Made by a program: the position numbers and the translations under genes. A stretch of DNA of 19,698 bases from CAZBUH01 sp964495095 (GTDB lineage: Bacteria; Bacillota; Clostridia; Oscillospirales; Oscillospiraceae): positions 1 through 19,698 of the forward strand of contig CAZBUH010000031.1 of NCBI GenBank assembly GCA_964495095.1. Reading direction: 5' to 3'. Shown piece by piece: positions 1 through 7,464 of the stretch. Below the pieces are notes generated by a model. It searched no databases. It saw only the letters and a list, made by a program, of their open reading frames with translations, and was not told the DNA's origin. Numbering within the stretch: position 1 is the first letter of the stretch; each line of letters opens with the position of its first letter.

Positions 1-531
1 ACGAAGTGCCAGGATCCGGTGCTGGCTACAAAATGGATGGACTTCTGGTTCAGCGATGTGGGCGTAAATCTATGTAACTACGGAATCGAGGGTACCAGTT
101 ACGAGATGGTGGACGGCAAGCCGGTGTTTACTGACATGGTGGTAAACTGCGAGGGATTTGACGGCCTTTCCAACACACAGGTTGCAAACTACTATTCCTT
201 CCCGCTTATTATTGCAACATGGCAGGACGGACACCGCCTTGAGCAGTTCTACACAGAGGACCAGATAGCTGCAATAGACGTCTGGGGCGACTCGCAGAGG
301 GGCGATTACGTGGTGTCCAGCAGCATCGCGCTGACGGCCGCGGAGCAGACTACCGTGGATTCTTACATGGATGATATAAGGACATATGTGTCGGAGAATG
401 CCCTCATGTTTGTAATGGGCGTCAGGAGCCTCGACGAGTACGATGACTATACGGCACAGCTGGACACAATGCATATTGACGAGTGCGTTAAGGTATATCA
501 GGACGCGGTGGACAGATACAACCAGAGATGA
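1..531 (+). CDS. Extracellular solute-binding lipoprotein of an ABC transporter, C-terminal part
   Basis: The reading frame is open from the first base, so this is the last 176 residues of a longer protein; the in-frame GTG at 19 is not a likely start. The text (NYGIEGTSYEMVDGKPVFTD, then a WQDGHRLEQFYTEDQ stretch and a helical tail) is the usual C-terminal lobe of large Firmicutes family-1 type solute-binding lipoproteins, which capture oligosaccharides outside the cell and hand them to ABC permeases. The signal peptide and lipobox would lie upstream of the window. A terminator follows directly, so the gene ends its transcription unit. Family-level call only; the substrate cannot be told from this part. 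Confidence 0.75.
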   Translation, partial: TKCQDPVLATKWMDFWFSDVGVNLCNYGIEGTSYEMVDGKPVFTDMVVNCEGFDGLSNTQVANYYSFPLIIATWQDGHRLEQFYTEDQIAAIDVWGDSQRGDYVVSSSIALTAAEQTTVDSYMDDIRTYVSENALMFVMGVRSLDEYDDYTAQLDTMHIDECVKVYQDAVDRYNQR

Positions 532-570
532 AAAAAAGCAGGGGCGTTTTTAAACGCCCCTGCAGTTTTG
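531..570. terminator. Bidirectional intrinsic terminator between solute-binding gene and recX
   Basis: A 12-base inverted repeat (538-549 with 552-563, arm GCAGGGGCGTTT) is flanked by seven A on the left and AGTTTTG on the right. Read on the minus strand it is followed by seven T, a good terminator for recX. Read on the plus strand it ends the solute-binding gene. Confidence 0.85.
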
Positions 571-633
571 AATAAAATTCCCGGGACACGCTTTACGGCG
601 TTCAACGGGATATGTGGATGGAGAAACGGAGTA

Positions 634-1257
634 TCAGACGCCGGATGGAGGGTGACCGGACTCATATTCGTTTAAAGCGGCCTCTATATCCTCGTATTTG
701 TACCCCCGCTCAAGGAGCGAGGAGATATTGCGCATACGGGCGGCCTTTTCAAGAGGCTTGTCTTTCATGCGCGTTTCAATGTAGGCCGAGATGGGCGCTT
801 TGGGGTCGGGGCAACATGCAAGGGCCTGCTCCCAATACCTCTCAGGTATGGCCCGCTCAAAAAATTCCTCTATGATTTTACCGGCGCCATAGCCGCGCTC
901 AACGTAGTGCTTTGCCAGCATAAGGGCGAACTTTTGCTCGTCGATCCGACCCTGCCGGGCCATGGAAGCTGCCGAGGCTTCCGCAACCTCGCGGCTGTAG
1001 CCGCGCTCCTGAAGGCCGCGGGCAAGCTCCCGCTTTATCATTGGGCGCTTTTTTAAAAGCTCTGCCGCCTCTTTTTCAGCGCCGGAAATATCGCTGGCCA
1101 TACGTATGTATTCAAAATCCTCTTCGGAAATGTCCATGCCGGCCTTAAGGCCAAACTCAGACAGAACGGCGGAGAAGGTGGTCAGGCTCTCGCCGGTATC
1201 CAGGGTTATGTTGAAGCCGTTGAGAAATCCGGCGGGGGTGATTGAGGTTATGGTCAC
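634..1257 (-). CDS. recX: RecX, regulator of RecA
   Basis: The 207-residue protein has the RecX layout of repeated three-helix modules, including KRPMIKRELARGLQERGYS, GRIDEQKFALMLAKHYVERGYG and a C-terminal KAARMRNISSLLERGYKYEDIEAAL. RecX binds RecA filaments and limits or adjusts their activity in the cytoplasm. The start is a GTG at 1257, supported by an AGGAGGTG ribosome site about eight bases upstream. A near-perfect sigma-A promoter lies at 1296-1324, so recX is its own transcription unit running away from the phage-like cluster and ending at the shared terminator at 538-563. I see no LexA/DinR-type box in its promoter. The N-terminal region (about 1-60) is less conserved, as is usual for the family. 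Confidence 0.88.
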   Translation of the reverse strand: MTITSITPAGFLNGFNITLDTGESLTTFSAVLSEFGLKAGMDISEEDFEYIRMASDISGAEKEAAELLKKRPMIKRELARGLQERGYSREVAEASAASMARQGRIDEQKFALMLAKHYVERGYGAGKIIEEFFERAIPERYWEQALACCPDPKAPISAYIETRMKDKPLEKAARMRNISSLLERGYKYEDIEAALNEYESGHPPSGV

Positions 1258-1281
1258 AGAGGCGCACCTCCTGCTGCACTG

Positions 1282-1305
1282 TAATAATATACATAATAAT
1301 ATACA
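1282..1305. repeat. Two perfect tandem 12-base repeats in the recX leader
   Basis: The unit TAATAATATACA occurs at 1282-1293 and again at 1294-1305 with no mismatch. The second copy carries the -10 box of the recX promoter; the first lies at about the transcription start. It may be a slippage product, a second overlapping -10, or an operator. Confidence 0.8.
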
Positions 1306-1324
1306 TTTATAGCATATATGTCAA
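1296..1324 (-). promoter_or_regulatory. Sigma-A promoter of recX
   Basis: On the minus strand, TTGACA (plus-strand 1319-1324) is followed by 17 bases and then TATTAT (1296-1301). Both boxes are at or near consensus with ideal spacing. The -10 box lies inside the second of two tandem 12-base repeats. Confidence 0.85.
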
Positions 1325-1382
1325 ACGGCATATTCCTCCGGACCAAAAACCGAGAACGCCTCAGATTTAAAAATAAATACGG

Positions 1383-1429
1383 AAGCCAGCCGGGAAATTC
1401 TGTAATTTCCCGGCTGGCTTTTATTTTTC
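1383..1429. terminator. Strong hairpin terminator 3' of the BRCT gene
   Basis: A 17-base perfect inverted repeat (1383-1399 with 1404-1420) with a four-base loop is followed on the plus strand by TTATTTTT. On the minus strand it is followed by CCG and a T-rich run. No plus-strand gene ends here, so its likely use is to stop minus-strand transcription of the BRCT gene and shield recX. The region 1258-1461 otherwise holds only the recX promoter and leader. Confidence 0.8.
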
Positions 1430-1461
1430 CCGGAGTATACGGGCGTAACCGGTCCCGGGGA

Positions 1462-1899
1462 TTAATCATCCTTCAAAAGAAGGGAATAGAGAGCGGCGGG
1501 GCGGAAATCCGGCATGGCGGCGGCCTCCATCATGGCGGAGGTGAGCTTCGGGCCAAGCAGGCCGAAGAAAACGTCCTCGGTGATAATTTCAACACTGCCG
1601 CGGGCGGCAAAATACTCGGCTTTCAGTGTTTTATGGGTTTTGAATACCCTCCGCGGGACACGCCGGCCGGGACTGGGGATGACGAAAATATCGGTATCCC
1701 CGGTGACATCTTTCTGGCAGGCGGCGCCGATATATGGGCAGAGGCGCAGAAAGGTGCCCCGGGATACATTGACGCAGCAGCCGGAGAAGGCGACATTTTT
1801 GCCCTTAAAGGGCGTGTCAAAAACGGGCTCCGCCGGGAAGGTGAAATCCAAATCCTCATCATATTCATATTCCGCCGGGGCGGAAGGCTCCTGATCCAT
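1462..1899 (-). CDS. Small BRCT-domain protein
   Basis: The 145-residue protein starts at an ATG preceded by AAAGGAG at eight bases. The much longer open frame that extends upstream runs antisense through terminase genes and is not coding. Residues 1-29 are acidic and rich in E, D, Y and P. Residues 31-116 read as a BRCT domain: KGKNVAFSGCCVNVSRGTFL, then GAACQKDVTGDTDIFVIPSP, a K-rich segment before the third helix, and EIITEDVFFGLL at the end. BRCT domains bind phosphopeptides or DNA ends and are found in NAD ligase, some polymerase III epsilon-type exonucleases and many stand-alone proteins. No catalytic domain is attached. It is transcribed away from the phage-like cluster, 115 bases from its first gene. 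Its partner and role are unknown. Confidence 0.75.
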   Translation of the reverse strand: MDQEPSAPAEYEYDEDLDFTFPAEPVFDTPFKGKNVAFSGCCVNVSRGTFLRLCPYIGAACQKDVTGDTDIFVIPSPGRRVPRRVFKTHKTLKAEYFAARGSVEIITEDVFFGLLGPKLTSAMMEAAAMPDFRPAALYSLLLKDD

Positions 1900-2014
1900 G
1901 GGCCACACTCCTTTTAAATAATACGATACTACAACACCGGAAAAAATACAACCGGAATCGTGGAAAACGTGCAAAAAAGCGGCGGCGGGCGAAGGACTTT
2001 GAGGGGCGTTGAGA
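1900..2014. promoter_or_regulatory. Divergent intergenic region with direct and inverted repeats
   Basis: This 115-base stretch must hold the control of both the minus-strand BRCT gene and the plus-strand particle cluster. It has an imperfect direct repeat, ACAACACCGGAA (1931-1942) and ACAACCGGAA (1948-1957), start-to-start 17 bases, and a short inverted repeat ACGAT/ATCGT (1923-1927 and 1957-1961) around it. I find no convincing TTGACA/TATAAT pair for the cluster. For the BRCT gene only a weak TTGTAT-17-TATCGT pair is visible. An activator-dependent promoter is possible but not shown. Confidence 0.4.
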
Positions 2015-2320
2015 ATGGTTAAAAAAATTTGCACTGACGATGTGGCGGCGCTGCTGTGGAAAATCGCAGAAAGCGGCATCGGCGACATAGTTGAGCTTAT
2101 CCTGATGGAGCCGGAGGAGGCAAGGGAGAAGGCCGGAAAGCTGGAGCTCCTTATGGTGAGCGAGATAAGGAGAGGAAGCGGAGGAAATCTGGAGATAAAG
2201 CTGATGGACAGGCTGGCGGTGCTGCGGCTTTTGGCGGAGCTGTGCCGGGAAGGACCCGGCGAGGGCGCCGCCGCGGATATTTTAAGGGCGCTGGATAAGA
2301 AGGCCGGGAGCGGCGGATGA
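2015..2320 (+). CDS. Truncated PBSX-type small terminase subunit (no helix-turn-helix)
   Basis: The start is the ATG at 2015, eight bases after GAGGGG; the TTG at 2009 lies too close to that site. The 101-residue protein contains LLMVSEIRRGSGGNLEIKLMDRLAVLRLL. This matches the C-terminal signature of XtmA-like small terminases, where an SE-V-x-QG-xxG stretch is followed by a KL-x-D-K-M-x-AL segment. Family members are normally well over 150 residues and begin with a helix-turn-helix that binds the packaging site; that part is absent here. The stop overlaps the large terminase start (ATGA), so the two are translationally coupled. In a phage this subunit starts packaging at pac or cos. Without a DNA-reading domain, unspecific packaging is the natural inference. 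An unrelated small protein cannot be excluded. Confidence 0.62.
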   Translation: MVKKICTDDVAALLWKIAESGIGDIVELILMEPEEAREKAGKLELLMVSEIRRGSGGNLEIKLMDRLAVLRLLAELCREGPGEGAAADILRALDKKAGSGG

Positions 2321-3573
2321 GGATAAAAGGGTTTTCCGAAAAGCAGCTTCAGGTGATGACCTGGTGGTGCCCATCGTCCCCAAACAGGAAGATGGACGCC
2401 ATAATCTGCGACGGCGCAGTCAGAAGCGGAAAGACCCTCTGCATGGGGATATCCTTTGTCCTGTGGGCTATGGCGGAATTTGAGGGCATGGCCTTCGGCA
2501 TGTGCGGAAAGAGCACTGCGGCGCTGCGGCGGAACGTGATATCCACACTGCTGCCCAAGCTGCGGGAGCTGGGCTTCGGAGTGCGGGACAGGGTATCGGA
2601 AAACCTGATAACGGTGCGTTCCGGCAGGAGGGAAAACCGGTTTTATCTTTTCGGGGGCTACAACGAGAGCAGCGCGGACCTTATTCAGGGCGTCACCTTT
2701 GCCGGGGTGCTTATGGACGAGGCGGCGCTTATGCCCAGAAGCTTCGTGGAGCAAGCCTGCGCCAGATGCTCCGTGCAGGGCAGCAGGCTGTGGTTTAACT
2801 GCAATCCCCAGGGGCCGGAGCACTGGTTTTACAGGGAGTGGATAAAGAAGGCCCGGGAGCGGAGGGCGCTGTACATACACTTTGAAATGTCGGATAACCC
2901 GTCCATGAGCCGAAAGATCATTGAAAGATACAAAAGGCTTTACAGCGGCACGTTTTACAGGCGATTCGTGCTGGGGCAATGGGTCGCGGCGGACGGGCTT
3001 ATATACGACTTTTTCGACGGAAGCTACGTGAAAAAGCCGCCGCCGGAGCCTATGGAGCGCTATTGGGTGTCCTGCGACTACGGGACGCTGAACCCGGCGT
3101 CATTTGGGCTGTGGGGACTTAAAAACAACGTATGGTACAGGCTCAGGGAGTTTTACTTCGCCTCAAAGCAGGAGGGAAGGCAGAAAACCGACGAGGAGTA
3201 CGCGGATGACCTGGCCGCCCTTATAGGGGACAGGAAAGCGGAGGGAGTTGTGGTTGACCCATCGGCGGCCAGCTTTATTGAGACACTGAGGCGCAGGGGC
3301 TTCAGGGTGATAAAGGCGGATAACGACGTTTTATACGGGATAAGAGTGACGGCGGGGCTTTTAAAAAGCGGCAGGATAGTTATATGCAGCGGCTGCCGCG
3401 ATGCCATAAGGGAGTTTTCCCTGTACTCCTGGCAGGACGGGGGCAGCAGGGACGCGCCCAAGAAGGAGAACGACCACGCCATGGACGAGATAAGGTATTT
3501 TGCTGCGACGGTGGCGCAGCGAAAGGGCAGTGACGGTTTTGCCGCATGCGCCGCGGCGCCCCGCAGAGGATAA
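2317..3573 (+). CDS. Terminase large subunit (packaging ATPase and nuclease), PBSX XtmB-like
   Basis: The 418-residue protein is a full-length large terminase. Walker A is GAVRSGKT at 33-40 and Walker B with catalytic glutamate is VLMDE at 131-135. A coupling-motif-like FNCNP lies at 160-164. The nuclease half shows the expected acidic residues: D254 in SCDYG, D314 in VVVDPS, and the DHAMDEIRY segment at 386-394. In phages this motor docks on the portal, pumps DNA into the prohead using ATP and cuts it. All key residues are kept, so the motor looks functional, in contrast to the reduced small subunit upstream. It overlaps that gene by four bases. Confidence 0.93.
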   Translation: MRIKGFSEKQLQVMTWWCPSSPNRKMDAIICDGAVRSGKTLCMGISFVLWAMAEFEGMAFGMCGKSTAALRRNVISTLLPKLRELGFGVRDRVSENLITVRSGRRENRFYLFGGYNESSADLIQGVTFAGVLMDEAALMPRSFVEQACARCSVQGSRLWFNCNPQGPEHWFYREWIKKARERRALYIHFEMSDNPSMSRKIIERYKRLYSGTFYRRFVLGQWVAADGLIYDFFDGSYVKKPPPEPMERYWVSCDYGTLNPASFGLWGLKNNVWYRLREFYFASKQEGRQKTDEEYADDLAALIGDRKAEGVVVDPSAASFIETLRRRGFRVIKADNDVLYGIRVTAGLLKSGRIVICSGCRDAIREFSLYSWQDGGSRDAPKKENDHAMDEIRYFAATVAQRKGSDGFAACAAAPRRG

Positions 3574-3593
3574 GACGACAGGAGGACGGCAGA

Positions 3594-4736
3594 TTGAAAT
3601 TATTCAAAAAACAGAGGCAGCCGCCGGTTTCGGTGCAGCTCAGAAGCAGGGAGCCGCACCCCTTTGGGGTTTTGAGCGGATATACGCCTGCGGGCCGGGG
3701 AGAAATAAAGATTTACAGGGCCATACGGGAGGCTGTGCCCATCGTGGACGCGGCGATATTAAAGATAATACGGCTGACGGGCGGATTCAGGCTCCAATGC
3801 CAAAACGCCGGACTGGAGAGAAGGCTGAACAGTTTTGCCGGGAATGTGGACGCAGGACGGGGGCAAAAGGGGCTGGAGGCCTTTATAGAGGGGTATCTGG
3901 ACTCAATGATAACCTGCGGTATGGGGATCGGTGAAATCGCCATGCGGGGCAGGGAGATAGGGGCGGTGCTCTGGGGAGACCCGGAAAATATATACATAAA
4001 AGAGGGCGACACGCCCCTGGATTTTAAGATATGCGCCTTGAGCGGCGGGGAGATAAAGCCGCTGCCGCATCAGGAGCTCCTGCTTTTTACGCCGTTTAAT
4101 CCCGAGGCCGACAGGCCATGCGGCGTTTCCATGCTGCGGAGCATGCCATTTCTGGCGGACATACTGCTTAAGATATATAACTCTATCGGCATAAACTGGG
4201 ACAGGGCCGGGAATGTACGGTACGCCGTCACCTACAAGCCCCAGGGGGATGTGCTGGACAGGGCCTGCGCCGGGGAGCGGGCAAGGCAGATAGCCCAGGA
4301 GTGGTCGTCGGCCATGCAGTCGGGGAAGGACGGCAGCATCCGGGACTTTGTGGCAGTGGGCGACGTGGACATAAAGGTGATAGGCGCCGACAACCAGATA
4401 CTGGACAGCGAGGCGCCGGTGAGGCAGATATTGGAGCAGCTCCTTTCCAGGACGGGCATACCGCCGTTTATGCTGGGGCTTTCATGGTCGAGCACCGAGC
4501 GGATGTCGGCGCAGCAGGCGGATATTATGACCACGGAGATTACGGCCATAAGAAGGACGCTGACGCCGGTGATAGAGAGAATATGCGATATATGGCTGTA
4601 TCTTCAGGGAGAGGCGGCGGAGTACCAGGTGGTCTGGGACGATATAAATTTGCAGGACCAGGTGGAAGAGGCCAGGGCGGGGCTTTACATAGCTCAGACC
4701 CGGGAGATACAAAACAGAGAAAAGGGAGGAGAATAA
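3594..4736 (+). CDS. Phage portal protein
   Basis: I choose the TTG at 3594 because GGAGG ends eight bases before it; an upstream ATG at 3546 lies inside the large terminase gene and has no ribosome site. The 380-residue product has the portal pattern: an N-terminal segment with IYRAIREAVPIVDAAI, a central ELLLFTPFNPEADRPCGVSML (wing and crown entry), and a C-terminal GIPPFMLGLSWSSTERMSAQQADI, the typical helix of PBSX/SPP1-type portals. The portal ring sits at one head vertex, takes up DNA from the terminase and connects to the tail. It is on the short side for the family. The stop is two bases before the next start. Confidence 0.88.
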   Translation: MKLFKKQRQPPVSVQLRSREPHPFGVLSGYTPAGRGEIKIYRAIREAVPIVDAAILKIIRLTGGFRLQCQNAGLERRLNSFAGNVDAGRGQKGLEAFIEGYLDSMITCGMGIGEIAMRGREIGAVLWGDPENIYIKEGDTPLDFKICALSGGEIKPLPHQELLLFTPFNPEADRPCGVSMLRSMPFLADILLKIYNSIGINWDRAGNVRYAVTYKPQGDVLDRACAGERARQIAQEWSSAMQSGKDGSIRDFVAVGDVDIKVIGADNQILDSEAPVRQILEQLLSRTGIPPFMLGLSWSSTERMSAQQADIMTTEITAIRRTLTPVIERICDIWLYLQGEAAEYQVVWDDINLQDQVEEARAGLYIAQTREIQNREKGGE

Positions 4737-4738
4737 TC

Positions 4739-5653
4739 TTGCAGGTCATAAAGGGCACGGCCGCAGAGCCGGAGAGAACGGCGGAGACTGCCGGCGACAT
4801 GGAGCTTATAAACAGCTTTGCAAAGGAAGCACTGAAGCCGGAGGACGTATTTATTTTTTCGGTGAGACTGTGCGACAACAGGATAGACAGGGACTACGAG
4901 AGATTCACAGACTCGGCGCTGGAGGAGCTTAAGGAGCGTTTTACAGGCAAAACCGGAATATTCGACCACCAGTGGACGGCAAAGGGCCAGGTGGCCAGAA
5001 TATTCCGCACCCAGGTGATTGCCGAGCCGGACGGGGTGCGGTGGCTGAAAGCCTGGGCGTACATGCTCAGGACTCCGGGAAACGAGGAGCTTATAAGGGA
5101 GATACAGGGCGGCATCAAGCGTGAGGTAAGCGTAGGGTGCAGCGTAAAATACTCCAGGTGCAGCGTCTGCGGCGGGGATATAGGAAGCTGCGGGCACGTA
5201 AAAGGAAAAATGTACGACGGGAAAATGTGTTTTGCCGAGCTCAGCGGGGTCACGGACGCCTATGAATGGAGCTTCGTGGCAGTGCCCGCCCAGAGAGAGT
5301 CGGGAATCGTGAAAAAATTCGGCGGGGGACAGGAAATGACGCTGGAGAGCATAGCCGGTATCTACGGCGGCGAGAACGCCAGGAAAGAACTGAGCATTCT
5401 CCGGGAGGAGGCCCGGATGGGCCGGAGCTATATGTCCGGGCTGCGGGAGCAGGTGGTGCGCCTCAGCGTTACGGCGGGCAGCGGCCTTGACAGGGAGCTT
5501 ATGCGCTCCGCCGCGGAGAAAATGGACGAGGGCGAGTTGCTGGGCTTTAAAAGGGCCTTTGAGGAGAAGATAGAAAAGCTGCTGCCGCTGGAGACGCAGC
5601 TTGGAGCGATTGAGGAGAACAGGGCCGGCGGCGACGAGGAATTCAGAATCTGA
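4739..5653 (+). CDS. Prohead protease / scaffold fusion, XkdF-like
   Basis: Translation starts at a TTG at 4739, eight bases after GGGAGGA, inside a longer open frame that is not coding further upstream. The 304 residues resemble XkdF-type head maturation proteases. H77 in GIFDHQW and S131 in KREVSVGCS are placed like the catalytic His and Ser of the U35/S78 prohead protease fold. Residues 141-164 form a metal-knuckle-like insert (C141, C144, C151, H153, C164). The last 100 residues (from about 200) are charged and helical, as expected of an internal scaffold that is cut away at maturation. Its place between portal and capsid agrees. The catalytic assignment is by pattern only. Confidence 0.75.
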   Translation: MQVIKGTAAEPERTAETAGDMELINSFAKEALKPEDVFIFSVRLCDNRIDRDYERFTDSALEELKERFTGKTGIFDHQWTAKGQVARIFRTQVIAEPDGVRWLKAWAYMLRTPGNEELIREIQGGIKREVSVGCSVKYSRCSVCGGDIGSCGHVKGKMYDGKMCFAELSGVTDAYEWSFVAVPAQRESGIVKKFGGGQEMTLESIAGIYGGENARKELSILREEARMGRSYMSGLREQVVRLSVTAGSGLDRELMRSAAEKMDEGELLGFKRAFEEKIEKLLPLETQLGAIEENRAGGDEEFRI

Positions 5654-5695
5654 CGTCCGCCGGGCTTATCATATTGAATTTCAGGAGGGGTATTT

Positions 5696-6043
5696 ATGAC
5701 AGTATCATTTGAGGGAACAGGCCAGAAAATCGTGACTTTTGAGGCGGCAGACGGCGTGACCGCCGGTATGCCTGTGAAAATGTCGGAAAACAGGAAGGTG
5801 GCTGCGGCGGCGGCCGGCGACATTTTCTGCGGCGTGGCGCTGGACGCGGCGGAGGACGGCTTCGCGTCCGTAGTGCTGGGGGGATTTGTGACGCTGCCCT
5901 ACACAGGAACGGCGCCGTCCGTGGGCTATGTTAAGCTCGCCGCAGACGGCAGCGGAGGCGTTACCGTGGGAGACAAGGGCCGCGATTACCTGGTGACAGA
6001 GGCGGACACTGCCGCCGGGACAGCGGGATTTTACATCGGTTAA
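5696..6043 (+). CDS. Capsid decoration (cement) protein, DUF2190-like
   Basis: The 115-residue protein starts at an ATG after AGGAGGGG. It is rich in beta strands and small residues, with GDIFCGVALDAAEDGFASVVLGGFVTLPYTG followed by GYVKLAADGSGGV. This is the pattern of DUF2190-type capsid cement proteins, which bind the outside of the shell and stabilise it. The position between protease and major capsid gene is the usual one. No enzymatic motif is seen. Confidence 0.7.
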   Translation: MTVSFEGTGQKIVTFEAADGVTAGMPVKMSENRKVAAAAAGDIFCGVALDAAEDGFASVVLGGFVTLPYTGTAPSVGYVKLAADGSGGVTVGDKGRDYLVTEADTAAGTAGFYIG

Positions 6044-6055
6044 GGAGGATTTGAT

Positions 6056-7084
6056 ATGAGTTTTGACAATCTCAGGTTGGAAAAGGGCATGTACGCCCAG
6101 TCGGGGATGAGCTTTTCTCAGGTTTTGGAGAAAAGCGACCCCAGCGAAAACTACAGGAACACGCCTCTGGAGGGGCTGGACGCATTTCAGCGGCAGTTAA
6201 AGCGCTTTGACATAAAGGTGAAGGGCAGCGGCTCGGATATGGTGGAGAAATTTTTCCGCACAACGGAGTCGGCGGTGCTGTTCCCTGAATATGTGGCGAG
6301 AAGCGTAAAGCAGGGCATGGAGGAGAGCAATATACTGCCCTCTATCACCGCCTCTGTAACCCAGTTTGACGGCATGGACTACAGAAGCATAGAGTCCGTA
6401 CCCTCCGAGGAGGACAAGAGCCTGCACCGCGTGGAGGAGGGGGCTGAAATACCCCAGACAACGGTGAAAACCCAGGAAAACCTGGTAAGGCTCCACAAGC
6501 GGGGCAGAATGCTGGTGGCCTCCTACGAGGCGGTGAAATTCCAGAGGCTGGACCTTTTCTCCGTAACTCTGCGGCAGATAGGCGCCCACATAAGCAGGAT
6601 GCACCTGGACGACGCCATAGACGTGCTCATAAACGGGGACGGAAACGGCAACGCCGCAAAGAGCTTTAAGGTGGGGACAAGCCCTATTTCCGGAACCGCA
6701 GGAACTTTGGGCTATAACCAGCTTGTGGAGTTTTGGGCGCAGTTTGACCCATATGAGATGAACACGCTGCTGGTATCCGACGACATGATGCTGCAGATGC
6801 TTAAAATGGAGGAGTTCCAGAACCCGCTGACGGGCCTCAATTTCCAGGGGACGGGCGAGCTTAAGACGCCCCTGGGGGCCAGCCTTTTCCGCACCTCCGC
6901 CATGCCCGCCGGGACTATCGCCGGACTTGACAGGCGGTACGCACTGGAGATGATACAGAGCGGCGATGTGAGCGTGGAGTACGACAGGCTCATCGACAGA
7001 CAACTGGAGCGGGCCGCGATAACCAGCATTTCGGGCTTTGCAAAGCTCTACACGGATGCGGCAAAGGTACTGAAAAAATCCTGA
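6056..7084 (+). CDS. Major capsid protein, HK97 fold, PBSX-like
   Basis: The 342-residue protein starts at an ATG with AAGGAGG in front. Features of HK97-fold capsids of the PBSX/phage-G family are visible: an N-terminal arm, an E-loop-like region after about residue 95 (TQFDGMDYRSIESVP), a spine helix with LRQIGAHISRMHLDDAIDVLINGDG, and a C-terminal A-domain ending in ERAAITSISGFAKLYTDAAKVL. It forms the icosahedral shell. The gene is intact with no frameshift, and its codon use resembles its neighbours. Whether the head is smaller than that of a full phage cannot be read from the protein. Confidence 0.87.
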   Translation: MSFDNLRLEKGMYAQSGMSFSQVLEKSDPSENYRNTPLEGLDAFQRQLKRFDIKVKGSGSDMVEKFFRTTESAVLFPEYVARSVKQGMEESNILPSITASVTQFDGMDYRSIESVPSEEDKSLHRVEEGAEIPQTTVKTQENLVRLHKRGRMLVASYEAVKFQRLDLFSVTLRQIGAHISRMHLDDAIDVLINGDGNGNAAKSFKVGTSPISGTAGTLGYNQLVEFWAQFDPYEMNTLLVSDDMMLQMLKMEEFQNPLTGLNFQGTGELKTPLGASLFRTSAMPAGTIAGLDRRYALEMIQSGDVSVEYDRLIDRQLERAAITSISGFAKLYTDAAKVLKKS

Positions 7085-7113
7085 GCAGCCGTGCGGAAAA
7101 GAGGGTAACGGCC

Positions 7114-7464
7114 ATGTACACAGAGAAAATACTTGAGGCCGCCTCCGTTTTGGGCGGCGACGGGTCAGAGGGGCTGAAGCTACTGTGCGCCGCAGCAGAG
7201 GCGTGGATTTTATCAAGGCTCCGGGAGGACGTGAAGCCGGAGGAAATAGAGGAGATATTTATCCTGGGCGCCGCTATGCTGGCCCTGTCCGCATACAGGG
7301 AGACGGGAGCCGACGGAGGCGTCGGCTCCTACTCCGCCGGCAGAGTCAAGGTGACCTGTATCGGCGCGGAAAAGTCGGGAGACGCGCTGAGAAAACGCGC
7401 GGAGGCCATGCTGGCGCCGTATATCCGGGACGGACAGTTTGTTTTCCTGGGGGTGCGGGGATGA
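7114..7464 (+). CDS. Head-tail connector (adaptor) protein
   Basis: The 116-residue protein follows the capsid gene and is mainly helical: LCAAAEAWILSRLREDVKPEEIEEIFILGAAMLALSAYRE, then GSYSAGRVKVTCIG and a short helix. This is the general shape of gp6/gp15-like adaptors (YqbG-type in PBSX-like elements), which sit below the portal ring. The ATG at 7114 has GAGGG upstream. The stop overlaps the next start (ATGA). Assigned from position and shape rather than from a strong motif. Confidence 0.65.
   Translation: MYTEKILEAASVLGGDGSEGLKLLCAAAEAWILSRLREDVKPEEIEEIFILGAAMLALSAYRETGADGGVGSYSAGRVKVTCIGAEKSGDALRKRAEAMLAPYIRDGQFVFLGVRG

Noticed and set aside
1258..1461. LexA/DinR box between recX and the BRCT gene
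   Set aside because: No GAAC-N4-GTTC type palindrome is present near either promoter, so direct SOS control cannot be supported from sequence.
1900..2979. Very long minus-strand open frame continuing upstream of the BRCT gene
   Set aside because: It runs antisense through both terminase genes, is rich in Pro/His/Ser/Arg as antisense frames of GC-rich genes are, and the BRCT gene has its own ATG with a good ribosome site at 1899.
6197..7216. Minus-strand frame of 339 codons opposite the major capsid gene
   Set aside because: It is a shadow of the capsid gene: rich in His, Leu and Arg, no ribosome site, no recognisable domain.
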